A stretch of DNA of 64,000 nt, from assembly GCF_964355755.1 (NCBI RefSeq), contig NC_092676.1:5376288-5440287 (forward strand), in the 5' to 3' direction. The translations under genes and the position numbers were made by a program. Under the pieces are notes generated by a model that was not told the DNA's origin, ran no database searches, and worked only from the letters and a program-made list of their open reading frames with translations. Shown here one piece after another: positions 41,396-53,006 of this stretch; the first letter of the stretch is position 1; each line of letters begins with the position of its first letter. The stretch is from Antedon mediterranea. Lineage: Eukaryota; Echinodermata; Crinoidea; Comatulida; Antedonidae.

Positions 41396-42697
41396 TTGAC
41401 AACATTCAAAACTTTCCTCTTTATTTTGCTCTATATATTTCGCAAAATATCCATTTCCATCCATTTCGTTCTGATAACAAAGTTGAGAAACAAAATCATC
41501 CAGGTTCTATTATCTATGTGTGTCTTGCATCGGTTGATGGTCCCTGAATACGTTCTCAATTGTATTGCGCAATATATCCATTTCGTCCTGATGACAAACA
41601 AGACCATCCAGCAGTTTTTATTATTTATGTATTTTGTCTTGCATCCCTGACTACAATTCTCAATTGTATTTCTCAATATATCCATTTTGTCTTGATAACA
41701 AAGTTGACAAACTAGACCATCCAGCAGTTTTTATTATTTATGTGTGTCTTGCATTGGATGATGGTCCCTGAATACGTTCTCAATTGTGTTGCGCAATATA
41801 TCCATTTCGTCCTGATGACAAACAAGACCATCCAGCAGTTTTTATTATTTATGTATTTTGTCTTGCATCCCTGACTACAATTCTCAATTGTATTTCTCAA
41901 TATATCCATTTTGTCTTGATAACAAAGTTGACAAACTAGACCATCCAGCAGTTTTTATTATTTATGTATTTTGTCTTGCATTGGTTGATGGTCCTTGACT
42001 ACAATTCTCAATTGTATTTCTCAATATATCCATTTTGTCTTGATAACAAAGTTGACAAACTAGACCATCCAGCAGTTTTTATTATTTATGTATTTTGTCT
42101 TGCATTGGTTGATGGTCCTTGACTACATTTCTCAATTGTATTTCGCAATATATCCATTTCGTCTTGATAACAAAGTTGACAAACTAGACCATCCAGCAGT
42201 TTTTATTATTTATGTATTTTGTCTTGCATTGGTTGATGGTCCTTGACTACATTTCTCAATTGTATTTCGCAATATATCCATTTCATCTTGATAACAAAGT
42301 TGACAAACTAGACCATCCAGCAGTTCTATTATTTACGTATTTTGTCTTGCATTGGATGGTGGTCCTTGACTACATTTCTCAATTGTATTGCGCAATATAT
42401 CCATTTCATCTTGATAACAAAGTTGACAAACTAGACCATCCAGCAGTTCTATTATTTACATATTTTGTCTTGCATTGGATGATGGTCCTTGACTACATTT
42501 CTCAATTGTATTGCGCAATATATCCATTTCATCCTGATAACAAAGTTGACAAACTAGACCATCGAGGAGTTCTATTATTTACGTATTTTGTCTTGCATCG
42601 GTTGATGGTCCTTGACTACATTTCTCAATTGTATTTCGCAATATATCCATTTCGTCTTGATAACAAAGTTGACAAACTAGACCATCGAGGAGTTCTA
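41396..42697 (-). repeat. Tandem array of copies of the MTRF1L coding-sequence end
   Basis: About eleven units (spacing mostly 120-124 bp, two of ~104) lie directly 3' of the MTRF1L stop. On the minus strand each resembles the last ~120 bp of the CDS, from CTCCTCGATGG to ATGCAAGACAAAATACGTAAA, with the stop region. Anchors (AATATATCCATT, plus strand) fall at ~41448, 41572, 41676, 41796, 41900, 42024, 42148, 42272, 42396, 42517 and 42640; the genuine exon copy is ~42761. Units near the gene keep gene-like bases; distal ones share derived changes. The 196-residue plus-strand ORF here is an artefact of a 123-bp period. Confidence 0.93.
42202..42207 (-). terminator. MTRF1L: First canonical poly(A) signal downstream of MTRF1L
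   Basis: TTTATT on the plus strand (AATAAA on the minus) is the first such hexamer after the stop at 42698. It lies inside a CDS-derived repeat unit. Use of this site would give a ~500-nt 3' UTR holding about four repeat units. Use is inferred. Confidence 0.45.
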
Positions 42698-43071
42698 TTA
42701 TTTACGTATTTTGTCTTGCATCGGATGGTGGTCCTTGAATACATTCTCAATTGTATTGCGCAATATATCCATTTCGTCTTGATAACACAGTTCAGAAACT
42801 AAACCATCGAGGAGTTCGCCGCCGTTAAGAAATCCCTCAACGTCGAATGTATTCATTGAAATTCTATGATCCGTTATGCGATCTTGATTAAAGTTGTACG
42901 TGCGTATCTTCTCAGACCGCCCGGATGTTCCAACTTGCTGGGTACGCATCTGTTTCTCTTTCGATTCTTGCTCTTCCAGTTGTTTTTTGTAGATGCGGGC
43001 ATGGAGCATCGTCATGGCGATATGTCGGTTCTTGTGTTGTGACCGTTCTTGCTGACTTTCAGCAGATATTC
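42698..43071 (-). CDS. MTRF1L: MTRF1L terminal coding exon
   Basis: Residues 388-511: [14 protein letters not shown], the basic linker, [20 protein letters not shown] and the C-terminal helix, ending at a TAA. The stretch from [12 protein letters not shown] to the stop is the source of the downstream tandem array. It seems intact itself. Confidence 0.93.
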
Positions 43072-46000
43072 CTATGAAGTATATAAACACATTTAGTAAT
43101 ATAATTGTATATTAAAATTATATACTACTATAAATCCAAAATTACTGACAAAATGACAATGCTGTGGGTATCAGTGGCTGGATCTCAATAGAGATACAAA
43201 ATAAAATAAGCACTGAAAAAAATGACAATGCTGTGGGTATCAGTGGCTGGATCTCAATGGAGATGCAAAATAAAATAAGCATTGAAAAAAATGACAATGC
43301 TGTGGGTATTAGTGACTGGATCTCAATAGAGATGCAAAATAAAATAAGCACTGAAAAAAATGACAATGCTGTGGGTATCAGTGGCTGGTTCTCAATGGAG
43401 ATGCAAAATGAAATAAGCAATGAAAAAATGACAATGCTGTGGGTATCAGTGGCTGGTTCTCAATGGAGATGCAAAATGAAATAAGCAATGAAAAATGACA
43501 ATGCTGTGGGTATCAGTGGCTGGATCTCAATGGAGATGCAAAATAAAATAAGAAAAAAGCTAAATCAAAATGGTAAAGTAAAACAGCAAGAAAAATAGCA
43601 GAGCTTTTGGGCAACAAAAGCTTTTCATCAGTGCAAGTGAGAGTAGGTGGACAAAATAAGAATAGAATAATAAAATACATATATAATTTTATCGTTCTGA
43701 AACTTGAGTTTGAGTCGCTATTTTGAATCGGACAAAACATTAATTCGCATTTTACTTCGAACAGAACGGTAACATTTGGATTGTCTCGGTAATAGTTGTA
43801 GCCATTAACTAAAGTAACCAAGATTTGTGAAATCATTTGTTGATCACACTATGCTACAGTAGAAGTACATACATTTAACAGTAATACTGGCCCACACTCT
43901 TTTCATTGGACTTTCAAACTCGGGTAAAACAGCTTGTTCATATTCCAGCTTTGTCTACACTATCAAACTAGTTTGACAAAAAAGTGTGATGTGCCCAAAT
44001 ATGGTAGTGATATGCTTAAATATGGTAGTGATATGCTTAAATATGGTAGTGATATGCTTAAATATGGTAGTGATATGACATCATCATGTCCATATATGGG
44101 CACATCACATTTTTTTTGTTACATAAAGTTTGATAGTATAGACAGAGCAAAGTTCACTGTATACCAATATATCCATGCTTCCTGAGTTTGAAGTTGGAAA
44201 AACACTTACAAAGATAAACAAAAATTTTCAAAACTATTTAAATACAATCAGAATATTATTATAATACATATTATCATCAGACGAACGGCAAAGTTGATTA
44301 GGCTACCTGTAGGTATGTGAACAATTCTAACGGCGCTATCCGTCGTATTAACATGCTGCCCTCCTGCCCCACTAGCTTTCTTCGTTTCGATGCGAAGATC
44401 TTTTGCATCCAATTGAAGATCAATCTAAAAGGGAAAAATAGAATGATAAGTATTATTTGGTTTTTTAGGATCTGTATAGTTATTAGTTATTTACCCGGGT
44501 AAGTTTTCTTCATGGACCAATTATGGATATTTTTGGTGGTATGGGTAGATCACCAACTTATCCGGGTTAATAATTAAGCCTGAACGCACTCATACTGTTG
44601 GCTCTCCATCCATTATGGTCAGAATTTACAATGTTGCCTCTAAAATGGACAGCTTAAAAAATATATCTTTATCATTTAAGTAGTTCCATCAAAAACTTAC
44701 TCCAGGAATTTTAGCACATTTATCCCAGTAAAATCCTAATTATTTGGATGTCATCCATTACTCCCACAATCCCTTCCTCCTTGGGGATGGTTCAACTTTA
44801 GTTTAAAGCATCATGTTGATAATGGACCCCCGACTCTTAATGGGAGTGACTGTTTCAACCCTTTCCAGTACAAATGCTGTCATTTTGACACTCTGTGTGT
44901 ATGTAATCGCGCAGTAACAAAAAGTTGTATAAAAAACAATCGTACAATATTATAAATTATATATATATTATATATTATATTATGATAAAAACAAACGTAA
45001 AGAACTGCAAGGACTGTATTGTTAACCTTTTTTTACAACTAAATTTAGTTCCTAGCAATTTAATCTAACATGATTCACAGTGGGCTTAAAAAGCAAGTAC
45101 ATTAACTTAACCGCAAGGAAAAAGGTGAATTAATGTAGGCCATTCATGTGTTTATCTGTCAGAAAATAATATGAAATGAGCTCAACATTTAATACTGGTT
45201 AATAGAGATAATGGATCATAGGCTTAGGGAACTGTCCGTTAGGTGATTAATCTTGATACATACATGTACCACAAAATGTAGTAACAACCTCACAGTAAAA
45301 AAATATCTTATGGTTGATACAGGTATCTGAGAGAAGATTAACTTGTAAAAGGAGTGAATTGAATTAGAGAAGACTGACATACTGTAGAGATTAACTTATA
45401 AAGGAGTGAAGTGAGTGGACTGAATTAGAAAAGACTGACACAGATATTAACTTATAAAAGAGTGAAAGGAGTGGACTGAATTAGAAAAGACTGACATAGA
45501 GATTAACTTATAAAGGAGCGGACTGAATTAGAAAGAACTGACAAGAGATTAACTTATAAAAGAGTGAATTGGAGTGGACTGAATTAGAAAAGACTGACAG
45601 AGATTAACTTATAAAGGAGTGGACTGAATTAGAAAAGACTGACATAGAGATTAACTTATAAAGGAGTGGACTGAATTAGAAAGAACTGACAAGAGAATAA
45701 CTTATAAAAGAGTGAATTGGAGTGGACTGAATTAGAAAAGACTGACAGAGATTAACTTATAAAGGAGTGAATTGGAGTGAACTGAATTAGAAAAGACTGA
45801 CAGAGATTAACTTATAAAGGAGTGAATTGGAGTGAACTGAATTAGAAAAGACTGACAGAGATTAACTTATAAAGGAGTGAATTGGAGTGAACTGAATTAG
45901 AAAAGACTGACAGAGATTAACTTATAAAGGAGTGAATTGGAGTGAACTGAATTAGAAAAGACTGACAGAGATTAACTTATAAAGGAGTGAATTGAATTGA

Positions 46001-49000
46001 ATTGAAAAAGACTGACATAGAGATTAACTTATAAAGGAGTGAATTGGAGTGAACTGAATTAGAAAAGACTGACAGAGATTAACTTATATAGGAGTGAATT
46101 GGAGTGAACTGAATTAGAAAAGACTGACAGAGATTAACTTATAAAGGAGTGAATTGGAGTGAACTGAATTAGAAAAGACTGACATAGAGATTAACTTATA
46201 AAGGAGTGAATTGGAGTGAACTGAATTAGAAAAGACTGACATAGAGATTAACTTATAAAGGAGTGAATTGGAGTGAACTGAATTAGAAAAGACTGACAGA
46301 GATTAACTTATAAAAGAGTGAATTGGAGTGGACTGAATTAGAAAAGACTGACAGAGATTAACTTATAAAGGAGTGAATTGGAGTGAACTGAATTAGAAAA
46401 GACTGACATAGAGATTAACTTATAAAGGAGTGAATTGGAGTGAACTGAATTAGAAAAGACTGACATAGAGATTAACTTATAAAGGAGTGAATTGGAGTGG
46501 ACTGAATTAGAAAAGACTGACAGAGATTAACTTATAAAGGAGTGAATTGGAGTGAACTGAATTAGAAAAGACTGACATAGAGATTAACTTATAAAGGAGT
46601 GAATTGGAGTGAACTGAATTAGAAAAGACTGACATAGAGATTAACTTATAAAGGAGTGAATTGGAGTGAACTGAATTAGAAAAGACTGACAGAGATTAAC
46701 TTATAAAGGAGTGAATTGAAATCATCTGCAATGAGCCTAGCTACACAATTAAGTATTGATGATATTTATGTTTACCAAGAAAGTGAAGGAAAGTTATTAT
46801 TTTACGAGAAACCATGGAATAATATAAACTAGACATTAGTGAGGTTATTTGCTCAAGTTGACAAAATAAATTAAAGTTGTACGTGGATTGTTCCAATTAT
46901 GGAAATGTTTATGTTGTTATCTTTTGCCCATTTTATAGTGCCAGAAAAAAAATCAGAGAAAAATTGGTCTAATTAGTCTAATCCAGGTGGAGGTAAATGA
47001 TCAGGGGAATTTTTGTGTTTAAAGCTGCTGCCAGCTTGGAGTAACTGTACCAAAAACATACAGTAAATTTGTGGTTAACGGTACATCACCCTCTATGCCA
47101 TAATTGGTGCTCAATGATACAATAAAATCAAGTCCTCAAAAACTGAGCAAATTACAAAATACACAGAGCAACAAAGGGCACTTTGTTCAATATTTCAGCA
47201 AATATTGAAGAAACAGATACTATTGATGACCTCACAAAAGCTTATCAAAATTTTGAGTTATGAATATTCATAACTGGTCTGATGATATACTGTACCTATT
47301 TGTGGACAAAGGTAAATTGAGGAAGATAATTTGAATATTGTGGACGTTATCGTGCAAACTAACAAACAAATGTTCCAAGCAAGTGAAAGATACTGGGCAT
47401 TCTGCCAAGTAATAATCTGTACTTAAGTTTGGTCCTTGAATGATGTTATTTCCTAAAAATAATCATGTATATATTTAACTCATGTACAAATCTCTCTAAG
47501 CTGTTTTTGTTTTAGAGTGATTCTTTAATGATTTAGGGAATTCCCCTTTTAGTTACCAGTCTCTTGAAATAATAATAGTTGTTTGCTTAATATTAGCAGT
47601 CACAATGAATGATTTTAATTTTAACAGAAAGAAAAACCTGAAAATAATTTAACCTGTTTCGGCTGCGGTAGTACAGCCACTGTCATCGTGCTTGTATGAA
47701 CTCGGCCAGATTTTTCTGTTTTCGGAATTCGTTGAACGCGATGAACACCGCCCTCGTATTTCATCAGTTTGTATACATCTGGACCTTGCATGCTTACACT
47801 GGCATGTCGCACACCACCTGGAAATAGAAATATATACATCTTATAAAGAAGACTTGTTCACAAGCATGATAATTGTTCCAATTGTTTAAAATTAAAGCCT
47901 ACTCGAAGGAGTCTTAAAACAGTCTTAAACCTCACTTTTTGTTGCTTTTACGTATTATTTATCGTCAAAGACAACCAATTGAACGAGTTTTAAGTGTTAA
48001 ATCAAATAATAACGGTGATTTTATTCTTATATAGGCCTAGAATAGATTTTCTTGTGTAGAAATGTACGTACTGTTATGATTGTGAATTGAACAAGCGTGA
48101 CGAACATTACCTTATTTGGTATTCTACGCGCAAAGTACGCCCTAAATTTGTTACTTTACGCGGTCTTATCTAAGACTGTTTTATATTAATGGTCTAACAG
48201 GGGTGGCTTTAGTAACACCGTCTATCTGATAAAGCCGGCTTTAATCGGGTAGTTAAGACCATCAGTTAAGATTGTTTTATAGCAATCCGCCCCGGGTATA
48301 ATCTCATTGGGGTATTGGAGACTGCTTCTTTTTTTATATTTCCTGTGTTTTCAATCTCAGTGGTGCAGGATTTCAAAGATGTCCTACCCTTTTTGAATAG
48401 TGTACCAAGTTCTCAAATGTGCACTATATACACAGGCTTTACGTCTCATCCGAAGGATAGAGGCAATAAATAAATGTGTATTGCCCTTTAACACTAACAG
48501 TGTTCCACTTTTAAGTATCTCTATGATGATATCAATGGCATTTTCAATGAAATGGAGATATGTGTTTATGTGATTACCATGGCGCAGGGATGAAAACAAT
48601 AAGATGAACTATGGAATGTATTAATTATTTAAAATGAGACACACCACGACGGGTTCAGATGTCTTTTAGTTGTACCAGGACAACAACATGGATTATTTAT
48701 TTATTTATTCAACTTTATTTTACAAGGGTAGTTCTAACAGTACTACAGCAGTACAGCTGACTTGAAGAGGCCGTCTTAAAAACAATACAACAAAATATAC
48801 AGACGACATTCAAAGATAAAGATACATGAGGATCATAGTTAGAATTCTCAGACAGATTAAAAATGTTAAAATTCGTTAAAAAATAAAGGAAATTGGTACC
48901 AAATATTGCTTTTATTATTGCTTATCTTTGAGATGTATTATTATTATTATAAAAGTTGGTTTTAAAATCAGAATATTGCATTTAAAAGGGAGAGAATTAA

Positions 49001-51000
49001 GAAAGGAAGTGGCTCTGTAATAAAAAGTAATTTTGAAGAACTGAAGATTAGTTATGTTTAGTGTCCCAGACATCAGACAAGTGGAATCGCTCATGCCTGC
49101 TTTAATGTTTGAACGCTTATTCTATGGGACACGTTGCATTTGGACATTTAATATCTTTTTACTACAAATATATGAATTCTTGATTCTGTTAGTATATTTT
49201 TAAAATATCGTCAAAACTTACCCAAGTCACTTACAGTGTATGCCAAAGTATTAAACCTCCACCTTTTGAACTGAGCATAATTCTGGTACATGTTAAATAC
49301 ATCGGATGTAAACAGCATGGCTTCTTGACCTCCGACCCCTGCTGTTAGCTCAACAACGATGTCATTGTCATCAATTTCACTGGTTGGTTTTAATTCAGAT
49401 ACAAGCTAAATAAAATAAAAATATTGTAAATATTATCAATCAATTCTTACATATATATAGTTTAATGATTTTTTTTCAAACGGTGTAATTGAAGCGGTGC
49501 AATCAAAGTGGTACAGTTGAATAAGCAGTGCAGTTGAATATGTAATTTAATTTTAATTATCACTGTATAATACTTGGATAAATCTTTGACTATAGAATAA
49601 AATAAGCATTAAATATACATCATTATCATATCAAACCTCATCTTCCAATTCTTCTATAGCATTTAAGCAATTCTTCTTTTCAACTTGCGCTAACCGTTGC
49701 ATTTCTGGATCATCATCTGAAAAAACAAAAGTACACATTCTTTGATATTATTATATAGAAACTAATGTAATGTGCCCATATATGAACATGATGATGTCAT
49801 ATCACTACCATAGTTGGGCATATCACTACCATATTTAGGCATGTCACTACCATCGAGGTACTTCACACTTTTTTTTGTCGAACTAGTTTGATAGTGTACA
49901 CAGAGCTTTAGAAGCTAATGATGTTTGGCAACTACATTTTAAACTACTATACTACGGAACATGCATCCAGTGCATTTAGGATAATGGTACCGGTTCAGAG
50001 AAATACACACTGTACTGGAGCGTTTAACAAAATATTTGAGATGAGGTCTACAGTATGTAACCAATAGTAATACTAAATTAATTAATTAATTAATTATTAA
50101 TATTAAAAGATAATTAATTATTGGTTGGGTGAAAGGCTTTAATATATACTTCACCAACAACTGGAATAAATTGAAGGCCCCTATGTGTTTCTACTGTACT
50201 ACTCTGCCTAACACAAAGCACGATTTTTGTTTTCTTAAAGGGATACAATCCAATATTATTAATCTACAAATTATCGGAAGATTTGACTAGGCCAGGGAAG
50301 AGTGAAATTACAATTACAATCCCTGACTAGACCAAACGACTTAGTTTGACTAATTTTTGTGAATAAGGTTTTACACTTCTTCACCTTCTAGTAACGACTT
50401 GACATCTTCCAATTCTAACTTTTTCGCATTTAATTCTTGAATCTTTTCAACAACTGGTTCTAGTTTTTGTCTCCTCTTTACGATCTTCTGCTGTTCTATC
50501 TCATCACCAACCCCAGAGCTTAGTTTTTGTGAGATGTCAGCAAACTCTTTTAATAATTCTTCTAAATAAAACAGGAATTGAGGACTGTCTGGTGCAAGTA
50601 CATCTGTTTCTGTTGTACTACCATTTGAACAAATATATCTATAATTAACTTCGCAGTTTAACAAATTAGTTCTGGCAAAATTTGGATGCAAAGTTTGTTT
50701 TCTAGGAATGGATATCATCGGGAAAGACTTAAATGTCTTCCATACACATTTCCTTCTGGTTAAAGGTAAAATTATGGGAAACCTGCTTGAAAATTCTGGT
50801 TTTACAAAATTGCATTTATTTGTTAGTGGGTTCTGACAGTAGTATCGAAATTGTTGGGAAAACCAGCAATGGTTGTAATTGTTTTTACTGCAAGATTTTA
50901 AAGCAGGCAATAGCTTTGACGACACGGATGTCATAACATTTCTTGCATTGTATTGTAGGATACACCGCAATGTCTTCCATGTATAGCGAGTCACACACAT
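42698..51000 (-). CDS. MTRF1L: Mitochondrial peptide chain release factor 1-like (mtRF1a)
   Basis: Class I release factor that reads UAA/UAG on mitochondrial ribosomes and hydrolyses peptidyl-tRNA (family role). CDS exons, minus strand: 51000-50385, 49716-49637, 49405-49222, 47817-47654, 44424-44307, 43071-42698; phases agree, 511 residues, TAA. Motifs: [23 protein letters not shown], codon-recognition tripeptide PKT (325-327), [14 protein letters not shown], catalytic [17 protein letters not shown] (GGQ 369-371), [10 protein letters not shown] and DHRI. The PKT region has no insertion, unlike MTRF1, so MTRF1L fits best. The N-terminus is ~100 residues longer than usual; the first ~140 are Arg/Lys/Asn/Ser-rich and could carry a mitochondrial presequence. 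The ATG at 51000 is 19 bases after an acceptor (CATTTCAG), so an upstream noncoding exon is likely. Confidence 0.95.
43150..43650 (+). repeat. Second expansion of the 68-bp minisatellite, in an MTRF1L intron
   Basis: Six units (GACAATG at 43155, 43224, 43293, 43362, 43429, 43497) are preceded by AAATCCAAAATTACTGA. They are followed by the same flank as at 4080-4160 (GCTAAATCAAAATGGTAAAG, CAGAGCTTTTGGGCAAC, CATCAGTGCAAGTGA). The units differ more from each other than those at 4.3-5.5 kb. Confidence 0.92.
43947..44148. repeat. MITE family 2 copy with fourfold internal repeat
   Basis: Ends AGCTTTGTCTACACTATCAA and TTTGATAGTATAGACAGAGC. Inside, AAATATGGTAGTGATATG is repeated about four times in tandem. 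It lies between MTRF1L exons 5 and 6. Confidence 0.88.
44307..44424 (-). CDS. MTRF1L: MTRF1L exon with catalytic GGQ
   Basis: Encodes residues 349-387: [18 protein letters not shown], the peptidyl-tRNA hydrolysis loop, then [12 protein letters not shown]. It follows CCCTTTTAG and ends ACAG|GTAGCC. All GGQ-loop residues expected in an active factor are present. Confidence 0.95.
44425..47653 (-). other. MTRF1L: MTRF1L intron 4 with 55-57-bp minisatellite
   Basis: From ~45330 to ~46720 the intron is a tandem array: AGAGATTAACTTATAAAGGA, GTGAATTGGAGTGAACTGAA, TTAGAAAAGACTGAC, with or without AT. There are about 24 units; early ones (45330-45700) are shorter and more varied. The rest of the intron is AT-rich with no recognised feature. 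Confidence 0.9.
47818..49221 (-). other. MTRF1L: MTRF1L intron 3
   Basis: No exon or MITE was recognised. It holds a short piece near 48440-48470 (GCTTTACGTCTCATCCGAAG), and around 48690-48780 a TTATTTATTTATTCAACTTT stretch that looks like a SINE/LINE tail. Otherwise AT-rich. Confidence 0.5.
49768..49910. repeat. MITE family 2 fragment in MTRF1L intron 1
   Basis: ATGTGCCCATATATGAACAT, three CACTACCATA motifs and the end TAGTTTGATAGTGTACACAG identify the family. The left end is lost. The rest of the intron (49717-50384) shows nothing else apart from TTAA repeats. Confidence 0.75.
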
Positions 51001-51214
51001 ATTAATTAGTTGACTGTCTCTGAAATGCAAATTGAAAAGTCATTTATAATAATTATTTATAAAAGTATTCGGTAGTAAAATGATGCCACACATTGTCAGA
51101 ATATTTTCCTTATTAATTATTTTATTTTATAGATATTTGGCCATATTATATATAAATGCATCGATATTTAATAATATAATATTTATTGCAAATGATGGTG
51201 TAGGCCTAGAGGCT

Positions 51215-51586
51215 AGGCCTATGCCTATGGACGGTGGTATGCTTTTTTATTTATGACTACTCACAGATTATTTTATTTTTACACCATGCTGGTAGGCCTA
51301 GCCTACACACTTCTTGGCTAGGTCTAGCTAGCTGGTGGGAGCCTAGCCTCTATATCTAGGCTATATACTATAGCCCGTAGGCTTGCTGACTTGCTGAGGC
51401 CAAGCCAACTAAACTATCTATGTCTACCTATAGTATATAGCCTAGATATAGAGGCTAGGCTCCCACCAGCTAGCTAGACCTAGCCAAGAAGTGTGTAGGC
51501 TAGGCCTACCAGCATGGTGTAAAAATAAAATAATCTGTGAGTAGTCATAAATAAAAAAGCATACCACCGTCCATAGGCATAGGCCT
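51215..51586. repeat. 159-bp perfect inverted repeat with 54-bp spacer
   Basis: The left arm 51215-51373 and right arm 51428-51586 are exact inverses as read (AGGCCTATGCCTATGGACGG at the left start, its inverse at the right end). The spacer is 51374-51427. It lies about 200 bp upstream of the MTRF1L acceptor, in the likely 5' flank or first intron. On the minus strand the left arm holds a donor-like CTGTGAGTAG. No coding content. Confidence 0.92.
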
Positions 51587-53006
51587 GCCTAGCCTAGCTA
51601 GGCTAGTCTGTAATGAATATTGGCTCCGCAAGAAGCCGTGATTGTGAATGAAGCTCGTGTATAGAAAGACCCATACTTTATATACAAACCGTAGGGAAAT
51701 TCGAAGCTCTAATATATAAGTAATGCACTTAAAAACATACGGAATACATTTTATTTTTCTTCTGTTCCGTCAAAATAATCTAGGCCTAGGCCTGCCACCT
51801 GTCCGGATTTCTAACGACCACGAGACGACGCACGGCCCTCCATCCTCTCTCTCTCCTCCTCCGGTCGTCGTATCGTGTGTAAAGTGTGAAGTGCTTTTAA
51901 CTCCGAACTGGCACGACAATGCCCATTCTTCTGATCCATCCAGGGCAGTCATATTATAATTATAATAATGTTAGGTCTACCACTTTTTTGTTTGTATTTA
52001 ATTAAAACATAATTATATTATAATATAATATCTATAGTCATGAAGATAGTTCCATGCTATAATTAAAATCAGCATCAACATAGCAACCAGAAATTAAAAC
52101 ACTAAAAAAAACCACCCCAAAAAATGAATTTGCTTATGAAAAGACTAAATTAAAGTTAAATTAAAACAATTTTTAGACTTTAAATTACAGTTTTTCAGGT
52201 ATATATTTTGTTTTCGATACGATTTTTGGTCAAAGTGATATGAACTTGAAAAATTGAACTATTATGTGACAATAAAACAATTGTAAAAAATGTACAGTGC
52301 CCACACCGCCCTCTCTCCTCTTATATACATTTGCACGTTTTTTGACATTTTGACCATTGTACAGAGAGCCAAAAACACATAATATTGATTCAAAACATAT
52401 TCCTCTTTATTTATAATCAAATCAAAATGGCGGTGAAAACATGGGTTAACAAAATGAATGCAATGCACATGATAAAGTATATGTTTTTTATTAATTGAAT
52501 TAAAATACATTGGAAAATTAACTACAGTCCACCAACCTTATCCATCAGACATTCAAATAATAATACAGACTTTTCTGTAACTTTGTGAGGATATTCGGTA
52601 ACTTGGGGAGTTTGTGAGAGGATATTGGTAACTTGGGGAGTTCGTGAGAGGACATTCAATTCAGTATCTCTGTACACAATATTACAACTAGGAACTATTA
52701 CACTTTGTAAAGCAAACTAAATTTATGGAATGCTATTAACTTTCATTTTAAAATTAGATCGACAAAACTTTGTTTTAAAAAAACAATGAAAAGATTGATA
52801 ACAAAAAAATGTACCGTAATTTTAAATGGTATAATAAAACTGAACAAAGCTTCTGATCAAATCAACATTTTGAAGAATTTGTTGGCTATATTAAGGTAAA
52901 CTTCTTTCAAATTGTGTTATCATTTTTGTTGACCAAATAAATTTTTCCTGAAACATACCGTATACAGACATATACTTTGGTCATTTTGGTCATCGATACC
53001 TGTTTT

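Noticed and set aside
42212-42802. 196-residue plus-strand ORF with 41-residue repeats
   Set aside because: It is antisense to the MTRF1L end and its tandem copies. It is open only because the units there are ~123 bp, a multiple of three.
43164-43484. ORFs reading [13 protein letters not shown] in both 68-bp arrays
   Set aside because: They are translations of the minisatellite unit. They recur in several frames and have no gene context.
51028-51030. Upstream start for MTRF1L at the open-frame boundary
   Set aside because: The codon is TTG and it lies inside a clear acceptor (TTTGCATTTCAG|AGACAG). The first ATG after the acceptor, at 51000, is preferred.
51723-51959. 78-residue ORFs on both strands in the GC-richer stretch
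   Set aside because: Overlapping opposite frames over CTCTC and GGCC tracts fit base composition better than coding. No homology was recognised.
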